A DNA stretch of 64,000 nt from Prochlorococcus sp. AG-402-A21 (GCA_003279655.1 QCHI01000001.1:1-64000), one strand, 5' to 3'; shown: positions 11,967 through 23,293, counted from the first letter of the stretch. The notes: generated from the letters alone by a model not told the origin. Numbers and translations are program-made.

Positions 11967-12179
11967 ATGAATAAAAAAACATTAGTTGGTGTTTCATACG
12001 TATCTGCTTGGGTCATTATTTGGGGAACAATTGGGTCACTTATTGATTTTTATTTCCTTCAAAATACATATCTTCCAGGCTCAATAGGGCAGTTTTCAAC
12101 ATTTATAGTTACAGCTTTACTATCTTCAATTGTTGCTATATATATTTTCCCAACAATAAATAATAAATTTATAAGTTAA
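11967..12179 (+). CDS. Small membrane protein, hypothetical
   Basis: 70-aa ORF with two predicted TM segments, ATG start. Confidence 0.65.
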   Translation: MNKKTLVGVSYVSAWVIIWGTIGSLIDFYFLQNTYLPGSIGQFSTFIVTALLSSIVAIYIFPTINNKFIS

Positions 12180-12415
12180 TAACGATAACGTTCAACAACT
12201 TGAGAAGGCTTATCATTAATTCCTTTCTGATAAAGGATCCATTGGTTGGTTTCAAGATCATGGTCACAACCCAAGTCTTCTAGGTCAACAGATTTCAATC
12301 GTAATTCATAATGGCATTGCTGATCAGCTTCAAAGGCGGATTTATAGCCCGTAAAAAAATATACATATCCTAGAATAATTGCTATTAGAGATATAAAAGC
12401 AATGCTTATTTTCAT
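12176..12415 (-). CDS. Hypothetical protein with N-terminal TM/signal anchor
   Basis: 79-aa ORF with hydrophobic N-terminus followed by a soluble Cys-containing segment. Confidence 0.6.
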   Translation of the reverse strand: MKISIAFISLIAIILGYVYFFTGYKSAFEADQQCHYELRLKSVDLEDLGCDHDLETNQWILYQKGINDKPSQVVERYRY

Positions 12416-12470
12416 AAAATCTAATAATTCATTAATAATATATTAGCTTTTCAGGTAGACAAAAAAGAAT

Positions 12471-12659
12471 TTATAATTTTTTGTCTTTTACTTTTTCTAA
12501 AGGTATTTCACATTCAGTTAAATCTTGATCATTTAAACGATCCAATATACGAACCATATCAAGTGCTGAAAGTTCTCCATTGGTTCCCCATTTAAGAGTT
12601 GTCTTTCGCTGTTGAGGAATCTTTTTCTCCTTGTTCTCCTGACCTTTTTTTTGGACCAT
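12471..12659 (-). CDS. Hypothetical protein
   Basis: 62-aa ORF, basic N-terminus, non-repetitive composition. Confidence 0.5.
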   Translation of the reverse strand: MVQKKGQENKEKKIPQQRKTTLKWGTNGELSALDMVRILDRLNDQDLTECEIPLEKVKDKKL

Positions 12660-12831
12660 TACTACTACAATGCCTCTAATTAAATATTAAAATATAGAGC
12701 TTCTATATCAAAACGATAGAAGAAATCCTTTGTCAAACTTTACTTTCTTGTTTAATAGTAATATTTTCCTATTTTTAGCAATTCCACTAAATCATTCTAA
12801 TTATTCAAATATTAAGTTTATAAAACCACTA

Positions 12832-13104
12832 TCATCTGCCAAAATTGTAAACAAACTCTTGAAATGAAGGATTGTAAAAGTAAACAAGTACACTAATAAC
12901 TAATAAGACATTCAAACCAATTACTATTGAACCAATAATAACTCTCTGACGCTTACCTGGGACTTTATATTTCATACCAGCTGGCAAGTTAACTAATACG
13001 TCTGGATCATTAGCAGTTGATTTCTTAAACTTATTGTCTTTGACCTTATTGGTCTTAGTTGCCTTATCATTAGTTTTTTTGGAATCAAAAGCTTTAGAGC
13101 CCAT
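12832..13104 (-). CDS. Small single-TM hypothetical protein
   Basis: 90-aa ORF, lysine-rich N-terminus, one TM helix, C-terminal YNPSFQEFVYNFGR. Confidence 0.6.
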   Translation of the reverse strand: MGSKAFDSKKTNDKATKTNKVKDNKFKKSTANDPDVLVNLPAGMKYKVPGKRQRVIIGSIVIGLNVLLVISVLVYFYNPSFQEFVYNFGR

Positions 13105-13257
13105 TTTCTTAGTTAGAAGAATTTCTTTATCTTTATAGTTCTAAGCTTACTTAGGAAAATCAGATAAAAACCTATTTTGTTCTAGTTTTTCACATTAATT
13201 TGTTAAATAAGTCAGAAATCAAAAATCAAGTGATCATAATCAATTTATTGATTATAT

Positions 13258-13584
13258 TTAGCAAAATTTCCTGATAGAATCAATAATACTTTTCGCTTCT
13301 TTTCTTTTGAAATTAGAATTCATAGCCATTATTAAATTTGCCTCTAAACCTAATAATCTAGTTTGACAAGAAAAATTTTGATTTTTTACAGCATTTTTTT
13401 GATAGTCATTTATTTTAAATAATGCTTCCTTGCAGGATTTTATATCTTTATAACATATCAAAACCAACGCATCAATTTCAAAATAATCTTTAGATTGATT
13501 TGCTATCAGTGGATTTAAAGGAAAAAAAATATATATAAAAAGAAGAGATACGAATTTAATTTTTTCAAATGGATAACCAATCAA
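13258..13584 (-). CDS. Hypothetical protein with signal-like N-terminus
   Basis: 108-aa ORF; hydrophobic N-terminus, four Cys. Confidence 0.5.
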   Translation of the reverse strand: MIGYPFEKIKFVSLLFIYIFFPLNPLIANQSKDYFEIDALVLICYKDIKSCKEALFKINDYQKNAVKNQNFSCQTRLLGLEANLIMAMNSNFKRKEAKSIIDSIRKFC

Positions 13585-13690
13585 AACATAATCTCCAATT
13601 CAATGTATTGGTAATTGTTTGAATATGACTAAAAATAGCAGCGTGAATAAAAAGAAAAATTATTTTCTTAATCATACAAACTTTAGATTT

Positions 13691-13726
13691 ATATAAAAAA
13701 AGGACTCATTTTTAAAGAGTCCCTTA
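13691..13726 (-). terminator. Rho-independent terminator downstream of HU gene
   Basis: GGACTC/GAGTCC stem (13702-13707 / 13717-13722) followed on the minus strand by a T-rich run. Confidence 0.65.
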
Positions 13727-13767
13727 TAAAAAAAGAAAAAGTAAGTAAGAAAAACAGCTTTAAAGAC

Positions 13768-14043
13768 TCATCCCTGAACACGGTCCTTAAAAAGTTTCCC
13801 AGCTGTAAAGGCAGGGACTCGCTTGGCAGGTATTGCTATCTTTTCTCCAGTTTTAGGGTTTAGTCCCTGACGAGCTGAACGATCACGAGGCTCAAATGAG
13901 CCAAAACCCAGAATGGAGACTTTCTTACCCTCCACTACAGAATCAATAATTGTATCTATGGCGGCATCAACTACCAGAGAAACGTCTGTTTTCGTTAGCT
14001 CTGTACGAGCTGCAACCAGGTTGACTAAATCTGCTTTGTTCAT
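13768..14043 (-). CDS. hup: DNA-binding protein HU
   Basis: MNKADLVNLVAARTELTKTDVS; GFGSFEPRDRSARQGLNPKTGEKIAIPAKRVPAFTAGKLFKD. Confidence 0.97.
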   Translation of the reverse strand: MNKADLVNLVAARTELTKTDVSLVVDAAIDTIIDSVVEGKKVSILGFGSFEPRDRSARQGLNPKTGEKIAIPAKRVPAFTAGKLFKDRVQG

Positions 14044-14804
14044 TGGAAAGATTGTATGTAGCAGGGAGTAAGAGGAGGAAAACCAATAGGAAATTGGTTT
14101 CCAAAAAACTCAATCTTGCTAATCGTATGGACCAAATCACTTGCCTGCAACCCAAAGGGCTTGTGACATAAAGCTTTCTAAAAAATATATCTGCATTTTT
14201 TCTTCATTCAATAATCTTTCAAAGATTCGAACTAGATAACTTAAGAAAGACGCAGAATTTCTGTTTTCCCCAAGAAGCTTGTCAGGGCAATACTTCTGAA
14301 AAGATGGTTTAACACATTTATGCTAAAAAAACGCTCTGAAGTTTGAAATTAATTATTTTTTCTAACAAAAATCAGACATTTAATGAAATTCTCATGAAAC
14401 AACAAAGGTCTGCAGAACAGCACATTTATTGGTATTACAAAATAATAACCACACTAAAAAAGAGAATAATAAATGGCAAATCAGATTTTTTATAGCTCCA
14501 GAGCATCCATTCTTAAGCTGTAATTCCTAAAGAAGCTCTAAATTTCTCCTTGACCTTTTTCCAAAAACCTTCAAAAGATTTGATTTTCAATTGGAATAGA
14601 ATATGTTTTAACTCCGTTCAAACCCAAATCGCAAAATCAACGAACTTTTCTAGCAAAAACGATTTAGTATTCATTTGAAAAGCACCAAATTCCTAATACA
14701 AGTTTTTTTTAATTGAATTTCGTTTTTCATAACTTGTTAAAACAAACTAAACACCTAACTTGTAGGAAAAGTTACTTAATTATTTTTATAAAGGACAAAC
14801 ACAA

Positions 14805-16865
14805 TTGGGAAAAGTAAAAGTTGGTTCAGCATGGCCTTTAGGTAGCTCAGTTACTGTTGATGGGGTTAATTTCTCCATCGCAGCACCACATGCAACAAAC
14901 GTAGAATTACTAATCTTCCAGAATGAAGACGACGAATATGCAAAAGAAACAATACCCTTAGATCAGAAAAATAGGTCTGGGGATTATTGGCATGTTGAAT
15001 TAGAGGGGCTAACCGAAGGAACGTTATATGGATATAAAGTATCAATTGATGGGCACTTGGCTTCCGAGGAACATATTGTTTTAGATCCATGTGCAAGAGC
15101 AATTACAGGGTGGGGGCATTACATAAGAAATCAAAAAGAAAAAGTGAATAATTGTTATGGGAATTGCCTAAAGGGAGTAGTAACTAAAAGAGATTATTTT
15201 GATTTCAAATCCCACCCAAGACCTAAACATTCATGGAATAAAACAATCATTTATGAATTACATGTTGGTGGTTTTACTAAAAGCAGTGATTCAAGTATTA
15301 GCAAAAGCAAGAAGGGAACATTTTTAGGATTAATTGAAAAGATACCTTATCTAAAAAATCTTGGTATTACATCTATTGAGCTGCTTCCTGTTTTCGCATT
15401 TGATTCTAATGATGCCCCTGAAGGACTAGTTAACTATTGGGGTTATAGCCCTATCAATTGGTTCACGCCACATCAAGGTTTTGTAAATAGTTGTAATCCA
15501 TTAGAAGCAAGGAAAGAATTCAAACAGTTTGTAGAAGTTTGCCATGATAATGAGCTAGAGGTATTAATCGATGTGGTCTATAATCACACTACAGAAGGGA
15601 ATCAAGATGGTCCAAGTATAAGTTGGAAAAATTTTGGTCCTAAAACTTACTACCATCAAGATGAAAAGGAAAATTATCAAGATGTAAGTGGATGTGGAAA
15701 TAGTATTGCCGCTAATCGTCCTTTAGTTAGGAAATTAATATTAGAATCACTTCATTGTTGGGCAGTTGAGTTAGGTGTTGATGGATTTCGTTTTGACTTA
15801 GGTATTGCTTTGAGTAGAGGAGAAAATTTAATTCCTTTAGAGAAACCTCCCTTATTTGAAGAAATAGAAGCAGATCCTAAACTAAGTGATGTGAAATTAA
15901 TCAGTGAACCCTGGGATTGTGGTGGTCTTTACAAACTAGGTGATTTTCCAGCAAAAGAGTTCAGAACCTGGAATGGACATTTTAGAGATGATATTAGACG
16001 ATTTTGGAAAGGGGATAAAAGCACAATATGGCCACTTAAAGATAGACTAATAGGGAATAAATTACTATATAATGATAATAATTTAGCAAATATTTTTAGT
16101 ATTAATTTCATAACTTCTCATGATGGATTTACCCTAAAAGATCTAGTAAGTTTTAACAAAAAACATAACCTTGCAAATGGCGAAAAGAATAGAGATGGAG
16201 AGAACAATAATAATAGTTATAATTATGGAGTTGAAGGACCAACGACTAATAAAGAAATAAATATTTTAAGGCAAAAACAACAAAGAAATCTTCTTTCAAC
16301 ACTCCTTTTATCTCCAGGAGTACCGATGATTTTAATGGGAGACGAAGTAGGTAGAAGCCAAGGAGGTAATAACAACACTTGGTGTCAAGACAACCCACTC
16401 GGTTGGATGGATTGGAATCATAAGAATTGGGATCATGACTTAAAAGAATTTGTATTAAAGCTGATATCTCTAAGGAAACAACTACCTGAGTTTTTCAGTC
16501 CTGATAGTATTTATGATTGCCAGAAAGATAATACCAAGGTCAAAACATCCAATTTTTGGATTCAGTGGCATGGCATTAAAGTTAATAAACCTGACTGGGG
16601 TGACTGGTCACATACTCTTGGATTTAGCATTAACAAAAACGATGAAGGCTCAGCAATCTGGCTTGGCTTTAATGCTTACAAAGAATCAATGATTTTTGAC
16701 TTGCCTACCCCAATTTCTCCTTGGAAAAAATATATTGATACCTCTATTTTGAAAACTAAAAAAGTCTCTAACAAACCTTTAGCGAATCAAAAAAATGTGC
16801 GAATCGAAAGTAACAGTCTTGTGCTTATGGTCTCCAGCGAGTATTCAAAAAGAATTAAGCTATGA
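14805..16865 (+). CDS. glgX: Glycogen debranching enzyme / isoamylase GlgX-like (TTG start)
   Basis: GH13 motifs VLIDVVYNHT, GFRFDLG, ISEPWD, FITSHDGFTLKDLV. Confidence 0.93.
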   Translation: MGKVKVGSAWPLGSSVTVDGVNFSIAAPHATNVELLIFQNEDDEYAKETIPLDQKNRSGDYWHVELEGLTEGTLYGYKVSIDGHLASEEHIVLDPCARAITGWGHYIRNQKEKVNNCYGNCLKGVVTKRDYFDFKSHPRPKHSWNKTIIYELHVGGFTKSSDSSISKSKKGTFLGLIEKIPYLKNLGITSIELLPVFAFDSNDAPEGLVNYWGYSPINWFTPHQGFVNSCNPLEARKEFKQFVEVCHDNELEVLIDVVYNHTTEGNQDGPSISWKNFGPKTYYHQDEKENYQDVSGCGNSIAANRPLVRKLILESLHCWAVELGVDGFRFDLGIALSRGENLIPLEKPPLFEEIEADPKLSDVKLISEPWDCGGLYKLGDFPAKEFRTWNGHFRDDIRRFWKGDKSTIWPLKDRLIGNKLLYNDNNLANIFSINFITSHDGFTLKDLVSFNKKHNLANGEKNRDGENNNNSYNYGVEGPTTNKEINILRQKQQRNLLSTLLLSPGVPMILMGDEVGRSQGGNNNTWCQDNPLGWMDWNHKNWDHDLKEFVLKLISLRKQLPEFFSPDSIYDCQKDNTKVKTSNFWIQWHGIKVNKPDWGDWSHTLGFSINKNDEGSAIWLGFNAYKESMIFDLPTPISPWKKYIDTSILKTKKVSNKPLANQKNVRIESNSLVLMVSSEYSKRIKL

Positions 16866-16878
16866 GAGTCAAAATCAA

Positions 16879-16949
<71 letters not shown>

Positions 16950-17036
16950 CTAGAACTGAAGATCTACTCACTGTTGGAGTAAAAGTAATTCAGCTTTCTC
17001 CATTATTACCTTGCGAGTCCCATTATCCAAAAAAGA

Positions 17037-18440
17037 GTGCATAAGTCCACATCGCTTTACGAAGGAAATAATCGCACAAGACTAATGATCTCTTATGCAA
17101 TGGGAGATGCTGGAACGGGATTAGCCGCAATACAATTAGGTACTTATCTATTTCTATTTTTTACTTGTGCTGCAGGAATTCCTGCCTTTATTGCAGGCTC
17201 GCTTCTCATGGTTTCAAAACTTTGGGATGCGATAAATGATCCTCTAATTGGATGGATGAGTGATCACACCAGATCAAGATGGGGGCCAAGGCTTCCTTGG
17301 ATGATTGGAGGTTCTGTTCCACTAGGTTTGTTCCTTGCCGCAATGTGGTGGGTCCCTCCTGGAGGAATAGATGCGAAAACAACTTATTACGTATTCGCAG
17401 CAATTTTCTTGATGACAGCCTATACATCCGTAAATCTTCCTTTTGCCGCATTATCTACAGAGCTAACTGAAAATATAGCTATTAGAACAAGACTCAATGC
17501 TGCAAGATTTACTGGGTCTATTATTGCTGGGACAACTGGGTTAATAGTAGCTGCAGGCTTCTTATCTCAAGGAGTGGAAGGTTATACTCCAATGGGAAGA
17601 GTAACGGGAATAATTGCTACTTCGACCACATTAATTTCTTGCTGGGGACTAGCACCATTTGCTAAAAAAGCTAGAAAACCCACTTCTCAATCAGAACCTT
17701 TTAAGCAGCAAATAAAAAGAGTTTTAAATAATAAACTTTTCACACGAATTATCGCTCTTTACTTGCTTCTTTGGTGCGGACTGCAATTAATGCAAACCGT
17801 TTCATTAATCTATCTTGAGCAAGTAATGCTTGTTCCAATAGAAATTTCAAAATGGATACCAATACCATTTCAAATTAGTACTCTATTAGGTTTACAGTTT
17901 TGGAGCTTTTACTCCAATAAATACGGAAGGATATCAGCACTATTTAAAGGGGGGAGAATATGGATATTAGCTTGCCTTTTAGTTATGTTAATTCCTCCAA
18001 TAACAAAGGGAGTCAGTATCAATACTTTATTATCTTTTGGCAATATTGAAGGGATAAAAATGCTAATTCTTCTATTAATAATTGTTTTAGTTGGCTTTGG
18101 AGCTTCCACAGCATATCTAATCCCTTGGTCTTTACTTCCTGATGCTATTGATCAAGATCCCGAAAAACCTTCAGGAATATATACAGCATGGATGGTTTTT
18201 ATTCAGAAAATCGGTATTGGTTTAAGCGTTCAATTTTTAGGAGTTCTTTTATCTTTATCAGGATATAAATCATCAACTAATTGCTTATCAAGTTTTGAAG
18301 ACTTAGATCAACCACTAACAGCAATCATTACTATAAGATTGTGCATGGGATTAATACCTTCTTTTCTAGTAATTGCTGGATTAATAACTATGAAGCCCTG
18401 GAGATGTTTAGATTTTAAATCTAAAAGAGTAAGTCCATGA
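17037..18440 (+). CDS. MFS transporter, GPH/MelB-like cation symporter family
   Basis: SKLWDAINDPLIGWMSDHTRSRWGPRLPWMIGG signature; 12-TM pattern. Confidence 0.9.
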   Translation: MHKSTSLYEGNNRTRLMISYAMGDAGTGLAAIQLGTYLFLFFTCAAGIPAFIAGSLLMVSKLWDAINDPLIGWMSDHTRSRWGPRLPWMIGGSVPLGLFLAAMWWVPPGGIDAKTTYYVFAAIFLMTAYTSVNLPFAALSTELTENIAIRTRLNAARFTGSIIAGTTGLIVAAGFLSQGVEGYTPMGRVTGIIATSTTLISCWGLAPFAKKARKPTSQSEPFKQQIKRVLNNKLFTRIIALYLLLWCGLQLMQTVSLIYLEQVMLVPIEISKWIPIPFQISTLLGLQFWSFYSNKYGRISALFKGGRIWILACLLVMLIPPITKGVSINTLLSFGNIEGIKMLILLLIIVLVGFGASTAYLIPWSLLPDAIDQDPEKPSGIYTAWMVFIQKIGIGLSVQFLGVLLSLSGYKSSTNCLSSFEDLDQPLTAIITIRLCMGLIPSFLVIAGLITMKPWRCLDFKSKRVSP

Positions 18441-19186
18441 ACTACTCACCTCGTTGGCTAAGAAGATTTTTTAGCAGCATGTTAATTGGGGGCCAAGCAA
18501 TTGCATCAATAGCTAAAGGGAAAATCAATAAATCAGATTTAATAGATCAACTAATGGAAGCAGGGCCAGGTAGTTTCCTAATCGTATTAATAACAAGCAT
18601 TGCAGCAGGAACCGTTTTCAATATTCAGGTAGCTGCAGAACTGAGTAAACAAGGTTTAGGTTCTGCAGTTGGAGGACTATTAGCAATTGGTATGGCAAGG
18701 GAGATAGCTCCTCTCCTTACCGCAACTCTTCTCACTGGAAAAGTTGCAACTGCTTATGCTGCCCAAATAGGAACAATGAAAGTTACTGAGCAAATTGATG
18801 CTATTACGATGCTACAAACAGACCCAGTTGAATATTTAGTTGTCCCAAGGCTATGCGCGATGGTTGTAATGGCTCCAATTCAATGCTTGCTATTTTTTTC
18901 TATCGCTTTATTTAGCGGTCAATTTAGCAGCACTGTTCTCTATCAGATTCCACCAAGCATCTTTTGGAATTCGGTTAGAGAATGGCTCATAACATCCGAT
19001 CTTCCATTTATGATTGTTAAAGCATTAGTGTTTGGTCTCTTAATCGCAATTATTGCTTGCGGATGGGGATTAACTACAAGAGGCGGGCCAAAAGAAGTAG
19101 GTTCAAGTACTACTGGAGCAGTAGTAATGACTCTAATAACCGTTTCTTTAGTAGATGTATTGCTTACCCAAGTTCTTTTTGGCTAA
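18437..19186 (+). CDS. mlaE: MlaE/YrbE family ABC transporter permease
   Basis: GMAREIAPLLTATLLTGKVATAYAAQIGTMKVTEQIDAI motif. Confidence 0.93.
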   Translation: MNYSPRWLRRFFSSMLIGGQAIASIAKGKINKSDLIDQLMEAGPGSFLIVLITSIAAGTVFNIQVAAELSKQGLGSAVGGLLAIGMAREIAPLLTATLLTGKVATAYAAQIGTMKVTEQIDAITMLQTDPVEYLVVPRLCAMVVMAPIQCLLFFSIALFSGQFSSTVLYQIPPSIFWNSVREWLITSDLPFMIVKALVFGLLIAIIACGWGLTTRGGPKEVGSSTTGAVVMTLITVSLVDVLLTQVLFG

Positions 19187-19191
19187 AAACT

Positions 19192-19620
19192 ATGACTTCT
19201 GAAAATCTTCTTGATAAAGATAGTGTGATTTTGTCGCCTTCTTATCGTTTACCAATCTTCATAATATTTTTAGGCTTATTATTTTTAATAACATCATTTC
19301 ATCCTTGGCCAACGATTGCAATTAGCAGTTTTGGTTTCTTCCTATTGCTGCAATCTTTTACCTTAAAACTAAAATTTACTAAAGAAGATTTAATTGTCAT
19401 GCAGCTTGGGAATGAATTAAGAAGATTTCCTTTTAAAAATTGGAAAGCATGGAGAATTATATTACCTGAATTACCAGGTTTTCTTTACTTTAGAGAGGAA
19501 GCAAGCCCTCATCTATTGCCCATCCTTTTTGAGGTCAACTCGTTAAAAGAACAGCTAAAGTTAAGGGTCAAGGATTTAGAAATACAAAAAGAAGTAGAAT
19601 CATCAAAATCTAAAACTTAA
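19192..19620 (+). CDS. DUF3119 family protein
   Basis: MTSENLL... start is in frame within the longer ORF call (19057); two TM helices then RRFPFKNWKAWRIILPELPGFLYFREEASPHLLPILF. Confidence 0.8.
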   Translation: MTSENLLDKDSVILSPSYRLPIFIIFLGLLFLITSFHPWPTIAISSFGFFLLLQSFTLKLKFTKEDLIVMQLGNELRRFPFKNWKAWRIILPELPGFLYFREEASPHLLPILFEVNSLKEQLKLRVKDLEIQKEVESSKSKT

Positions 19621-19634
19621 TTGAAGTTTTAAAT

Positions 19635-20663
19635 ATGGAATCCGACGAAAATCTATCTAGAGAAAAACAAAATTTAGAAAAGAATATTTCTGTGGAAAAT
19701 TCTTCTTCATTAAAAAATACAGACCAAAAGCCTCTCGAGAAGCAAACCAAATCACAAAGTGTCATTAGTCCTAAAAACAATCAAAAAATAGCCAACCCAC
19801 AAACACAGCCTTTCATTGACCTTGCTCTTAAAGATCTTCAGCTTTCACGTGAGCAATTAGAACAAGAATTAGAAGAACTTTCTAAAAAGAAAGAACAAAT
19901 TGATAATGAACTTAAAAGCTCATTTACAGGTCAATCTGATGCGATCGCTAGGAAAGTTAAAGGTTTTCAGGAATATCTAACTGGTGCCTTACAAGACTTA
20001 ACTCAGTCAGCAGAGCAACTAGAACTTGTTGTACCACCAGTAATAGTAAAACCATCACCACTTGATGAAAATAATAAAACTGAGCCTTCTAAAGAGCCAG
20101 AAATTATCCCTGCTGTTTCTGATACTTTTAAACCTGATGAGAATTTAATCAGAAGATGCTTTAGTCAATTTCTAGAACAACCCGATTTCTATGCTGAGCC
20201 CTGGAAACTTAGAAGAAGTCTTGAATCCATTGACATTGAAATGCTTGAAGATTGGTTCTTCAGCATGGGAGGTAGAGGTGCCCAACCAAGTAGAGGGAGT
20301 AGATCAAAGAATGCTTTAATTGCAGCAGGGATTATTGCAATATTAGGTGAGTTGTACGGAGAACAATTCCAGACTTTGGTTTTAGCGAGTCAACCAGAGC
20401 GACTTGGAGAATGGAGAAGATGTCTCCAAGATTCATTAGGACTTAACCGTGAGGATTTTGGTCCAAATAGTGGGATAGTCCTTTTCGAACGACCCGATGG
20501 ACTAATTGAAAGAGCAGACCGACTTGAAGAAAGAGGCGAGTTGCCTTTGATAATTATTGATGCGGCTGAAATTAATGTAGAAATTCCAATTCTTCAGTTT
20601 CCTATTTGGCTAGCTTTTGCAGGAAGTCCTAATGAAATTTACGAAGAAGATGGATTAATATAG
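19635..20663 (+). CDS. DUF3086 family protein
   Basis: Coiled-coil N-terminus; conserved EPWKLRRSLE...MLEDWFFSMGGRGAQPSRGSRSKNALIAAG. Confidence 0.8.
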   Translation: MESDENLSREKQNLEKNISVENSSSLKNTDQKPLEKQTKSQSVISPKNNQKIANPQTQPFIDLALKDLQLSREQLEQELEELSKKKEQIDNELKSSFTGQSDAIARKVKGFQEYLTGALQDLTQSAEQLELVVPPVIVKPSPLDENNKTEPSKEPEIIPAVSDTFKPDENLIRRCFSQFLEQPDFYAEPWKLRRSLESIDIEMLEDWFFSMGGRGAQPSRGSRSKNALIAAGIIAILGELYGEQFQTLVLASQPERLGEWRRCLQDSLGLNREDFGPNSGIVLFERPDGLIERADRLEERGELPLIIIDAAEINVEIPILQFPIWLAFAGSPNEIYEEDGLI

Positions 20664-20683
20664 AAATTCCTATTGAAATTATT

Positions 20684-21292
20684 TTGAATCTATTAATTCT
20701 TTTTTTAGGATATTTATTTGGATCTTTTCCAAGTGGTTACATAGCTGGAAAAATTGCTAAAGGAATTGATATTCGTTCATTAGGTTCTGGGTCCACAGGA
20801 GCAACAAATGTATTAAGACAGGTTGGAAAGCGCGCAGCAATTACAGTCTTTCTACTAGATGTTTTCAAGGGGGTTCTATCTATTTTAGTAGCAAAATATT
20901 TCCTACTAAATGATTCATGGCAAGTAGCTATAGGTCTATCAACTTTAATTGGCCACATTTGGCCTATCTGGCTCAATTGGAAAGGGGGTAAAGCCGTAGC
21001 CACAGGGCTGGGAGTATTTCTTGGCCTTTCATGGCAAGTCGGGCTTGCCACACTAGGTATCTTTATCGCGATCATCACACTATTTAGAATAGTATCGCTT
21101 GCTAGTGTTAGTGCTGCATTAGCTCTACCTTTAATAATGTTTTTAAGCTTTAAATCATCAAACATTTCTTTACCTTTTTTAGTTATTTCACTATTAGCTA
21201 TGGCTTTAGTAATTTGGAGACATAGAGAAAATATAGTTAGACTAATTAAAGGTAAAGAGCCAAAAATTGGTCAGTCCTCAAAAATCAAATAA
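20684..21292 (+). CDS. plsY: Glycerol-3-phosphate acyltransferase PlsY
   Basis: GYLFGSFPSGYIAGK, GSGSTGATNVLRQVGK, WKGGKAVATGLG. Confidence 0.96.
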   Translation: MNLLILFLGYLFGSFPSGYIAGKIAKGIDIRSLGSGSTGATNVLRQVGKRAAITVFLLDVFKGVLSILVAKYFLLNDSWQVAIGLSTLIGHIWPIWLNWKGGKAVATGLGVFLGLSWQVGLATLGIFIAIITLFRIVSLASVSAALALPLIMFLSFKSSNISLPFLVISLLAMALVIWRHRENIVRLIKGKEPKIGQSSKIK

Positions 21293-22010
21293 CAACTTTA
21301 TCGCAAAAACTTTTGAACATATATGCAGGATCATTTGATTTTGTAATTGCTCTGCCAATAACTAATTTTGAAGCTCCCATCTTTAAAGCTTCGGATGCAT
21401 CAGAGACCCTGGATTGATCGTTGAAATCTGAACCTAATGACCGTATTCCAGGAGTTACCAACTCAAACGTCTCAGGATAAACTTGACGAAGAAATTGAAC
21501 CTCTCTAGGGCTGCAGACACATCCTCCTAAGCCAGACCTCGATGCAAGATTTGCTAGGTGCTTCACACGTTGATCTATTGATTGATTGATCAATAGATCA
21601 ACAGCAAAACTTTCGCTAGTCCAACTAGTCAATATTGTAATTCCCAAAAGTTTTGGCGGCTCTAAATTAACTTTAGCGGCTCCCTCTTGTGCCGCTTCAT
21701 TGGCCATCTTAAGAGCCTTTATACCTGCACAAGTGTGCAAAGAAATAAATTCTGCACCAGTTTTTGATGCTGCGAAACATGCTCTAGCAACTGTAGTAGG
21801 AATATCATGAAATTTAAGATCTAAAAATATTTTTTTCCCCTTATCCCTTAATATTGACAATACATCTGGTCCTTCACTAACAAATAATTCGAGTCCAACT
21901 TTAACCCAGATAATTTCAGGTATTTTTTCCACTAGATTTAAAACATTACTCTTATCCATACCATCTAAGGCAATAATTATTTTTTCACTTGGATTATCAA
22001 TATTTTTCAT
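21285..22010 (-). CDS. pyrF: Orotidine 5'-phosphate decarboxylase
   Basis: IFLDLKFHDIPTTV, VTPGIRSLGSDFNDQSRV. Confidence 0.97.
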   Translation of the reverse strand: MKNIDNPSEKIIIALDGMDKSNVLNLVEKIPEIIWVKVGLELFVSEGPDVLSILRDKGKKIFLDLKFHDIPTTVARACFAASKTGAEFISLHTCAGIKALKMANEAAQEGAAKVNLEPPKLLGITILTSWTSESFAVDLLINQSIDQRVKHLANLASRSGLGGCVCSPREVQFLRQVYPETFELVTPGIRSLGSDFNDQSRVSDASEALKMGASKLVIGRAITKSNDPAYMFKSFCDKVVI

Positions 22011-22019
22011 GACAATCTA

Positions 22020-23267
22020 TCAATTTGAAACACGAAGAAATTTTTTCTTTCCTACTTGCAATATTTTCCCTATGAGATCATTTGGAGTATCAAATTCTAG
22101 ATTAGGATCCATTATTTTCTCACCATCAATTCTTACTCCACCGCCTAGAATTTGTCTTCTTGCTTCACTGCTACTTGAACACATTTCCATCTTACTAAAT
22201 AAGTAAAATGCTTTAGCTGGAAAATTCACATTAGAAATTGAGGCTTCTGGTATTTCCTCAAGAGAATCTTGGGCACCTAAAACTAATTTTTCAGAATTAA
22301 ATTGAGCTTTTTTGGCGGCTTCAATTCCTTTGAAATTAGATGTTATTTTTAAAGCCATGAATTTTTGAACCTCTCTTGGATTTGAACTTAATTTTTTTAA
22401 ATTTTCATTAGTTAGTAAATTTAAATAACTCAAAACCAAATCATCTGGAACCTTTTCTAACTTTGAATACATAGATAATGAATCTTCATTTATGCCTACA
22501 ATATTGTCTAAGCTTTTACTCATTTTTTGTGTCCCATCTAACCCAACTAAAATAGGTAATAGCATTCCAAATTGAGGTTTCTGTCCAAAAGCTCTTTGCA
22601 AATCTCGTCCCATAGCAATATTAAATTTTTGATCTGTACCACCAAGTTCTACATCAGAATTGATCGCCACTGAATCATATCCTTGAAGAAGTGGATAGAG
22701 AAATTCATGAAGAGATATGGGAGTACCAGATTTATATCGATTACTAAAATCCTCCTTAGCCAGCATTTGACCAACTGTTGAATTTGATAAAAGTTCTATA
22801 ACTTTAGACAAATTAAGATTTTCAAGCCACTCACTATTTCTCCTGATTTCTAAGCGGCTAGGAGTTGAAAAATCAAGTAATGAATCTTTGGGTTCTTTAC
22901 CTAAGCCTAATTGTTCAAGATAATTCAATGCATTTGATTCAACCTCATCTTTTGAAAGCTGAATTCTGGTTTTACTTTTTCCAGTTGGGTCTCCAATCCT
23001 TGCTGTAAAATCTCCGATTATGAGTACTGCCGTATGTCCAGCATCTTGGAAAGCTCTTAATTTCCTAAAAAGAATACTATGACCTATATGAATATCAGTT
23101 CCTGTTGGATCAATTCCAAGTTTTACACGTAGTGGATTTTTATCTTTAGATGCAAGCTCTAATCTTTTTTTAAAGCTTTGATCTGAATCTCCTGAATTAG
23201 CGTAAGGAAAAAGATCGTCTAAACCTCTAGAGATCCAACCAGGCAAATCATTGAATTTATCTGACAT
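22020..23267 (-). CDS. tyrS: Tyrosyl-tRNA synthetase
   Basis: HIGH-like DIHIGHSI and KMSKS motifs, C-terminal S4 domain. Confidence 0.97.
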   Translation of the reverse strand: MSDKFNDLPGWISRGLDDLFPYANSGDSDQSFKKRLELASKDKNPLRVKLGIDPTGTDIHIGHSILFRKLRAFQDAGHTAVLIIGDFTARIGDPTGKSKTRIQLSKDEVESNALNYLEQLGLGKEPKDSLLDFSTPSRLEIRRNSEWLENLNLSKVIELLSNSTVGQMLAKEDFSNRYKSGTPISLHEFLYPLLQGYDSVAINSDVELGGTDQKFNIAMGRDLQRAFGQKPQFGMLLPILVGLDGTQKMSKSLDNIVGINEDSLSMYSKLEKVPDDLVLSYLNLLTNENLKKLSSNPREVQKFMALKITSNFKGIEAAKKAQFNSEKLVLGAQDSLEEIPEASISNVNFPAKAFYLFSKMEMCSSSSEARRQILGGGVRIDGEKIMDPNLEFDTPNDLIGKILQVGKKKFLRVSN

Positions 23268-23293
23268 AGTCTAAACATTAAAAAGGTTAATAA

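Noticed and set aside
20737-21165. 142-aa antisense ORF over plsY
   Set aside because: Antisense shadow of a conserved gene; no recognisable domain.
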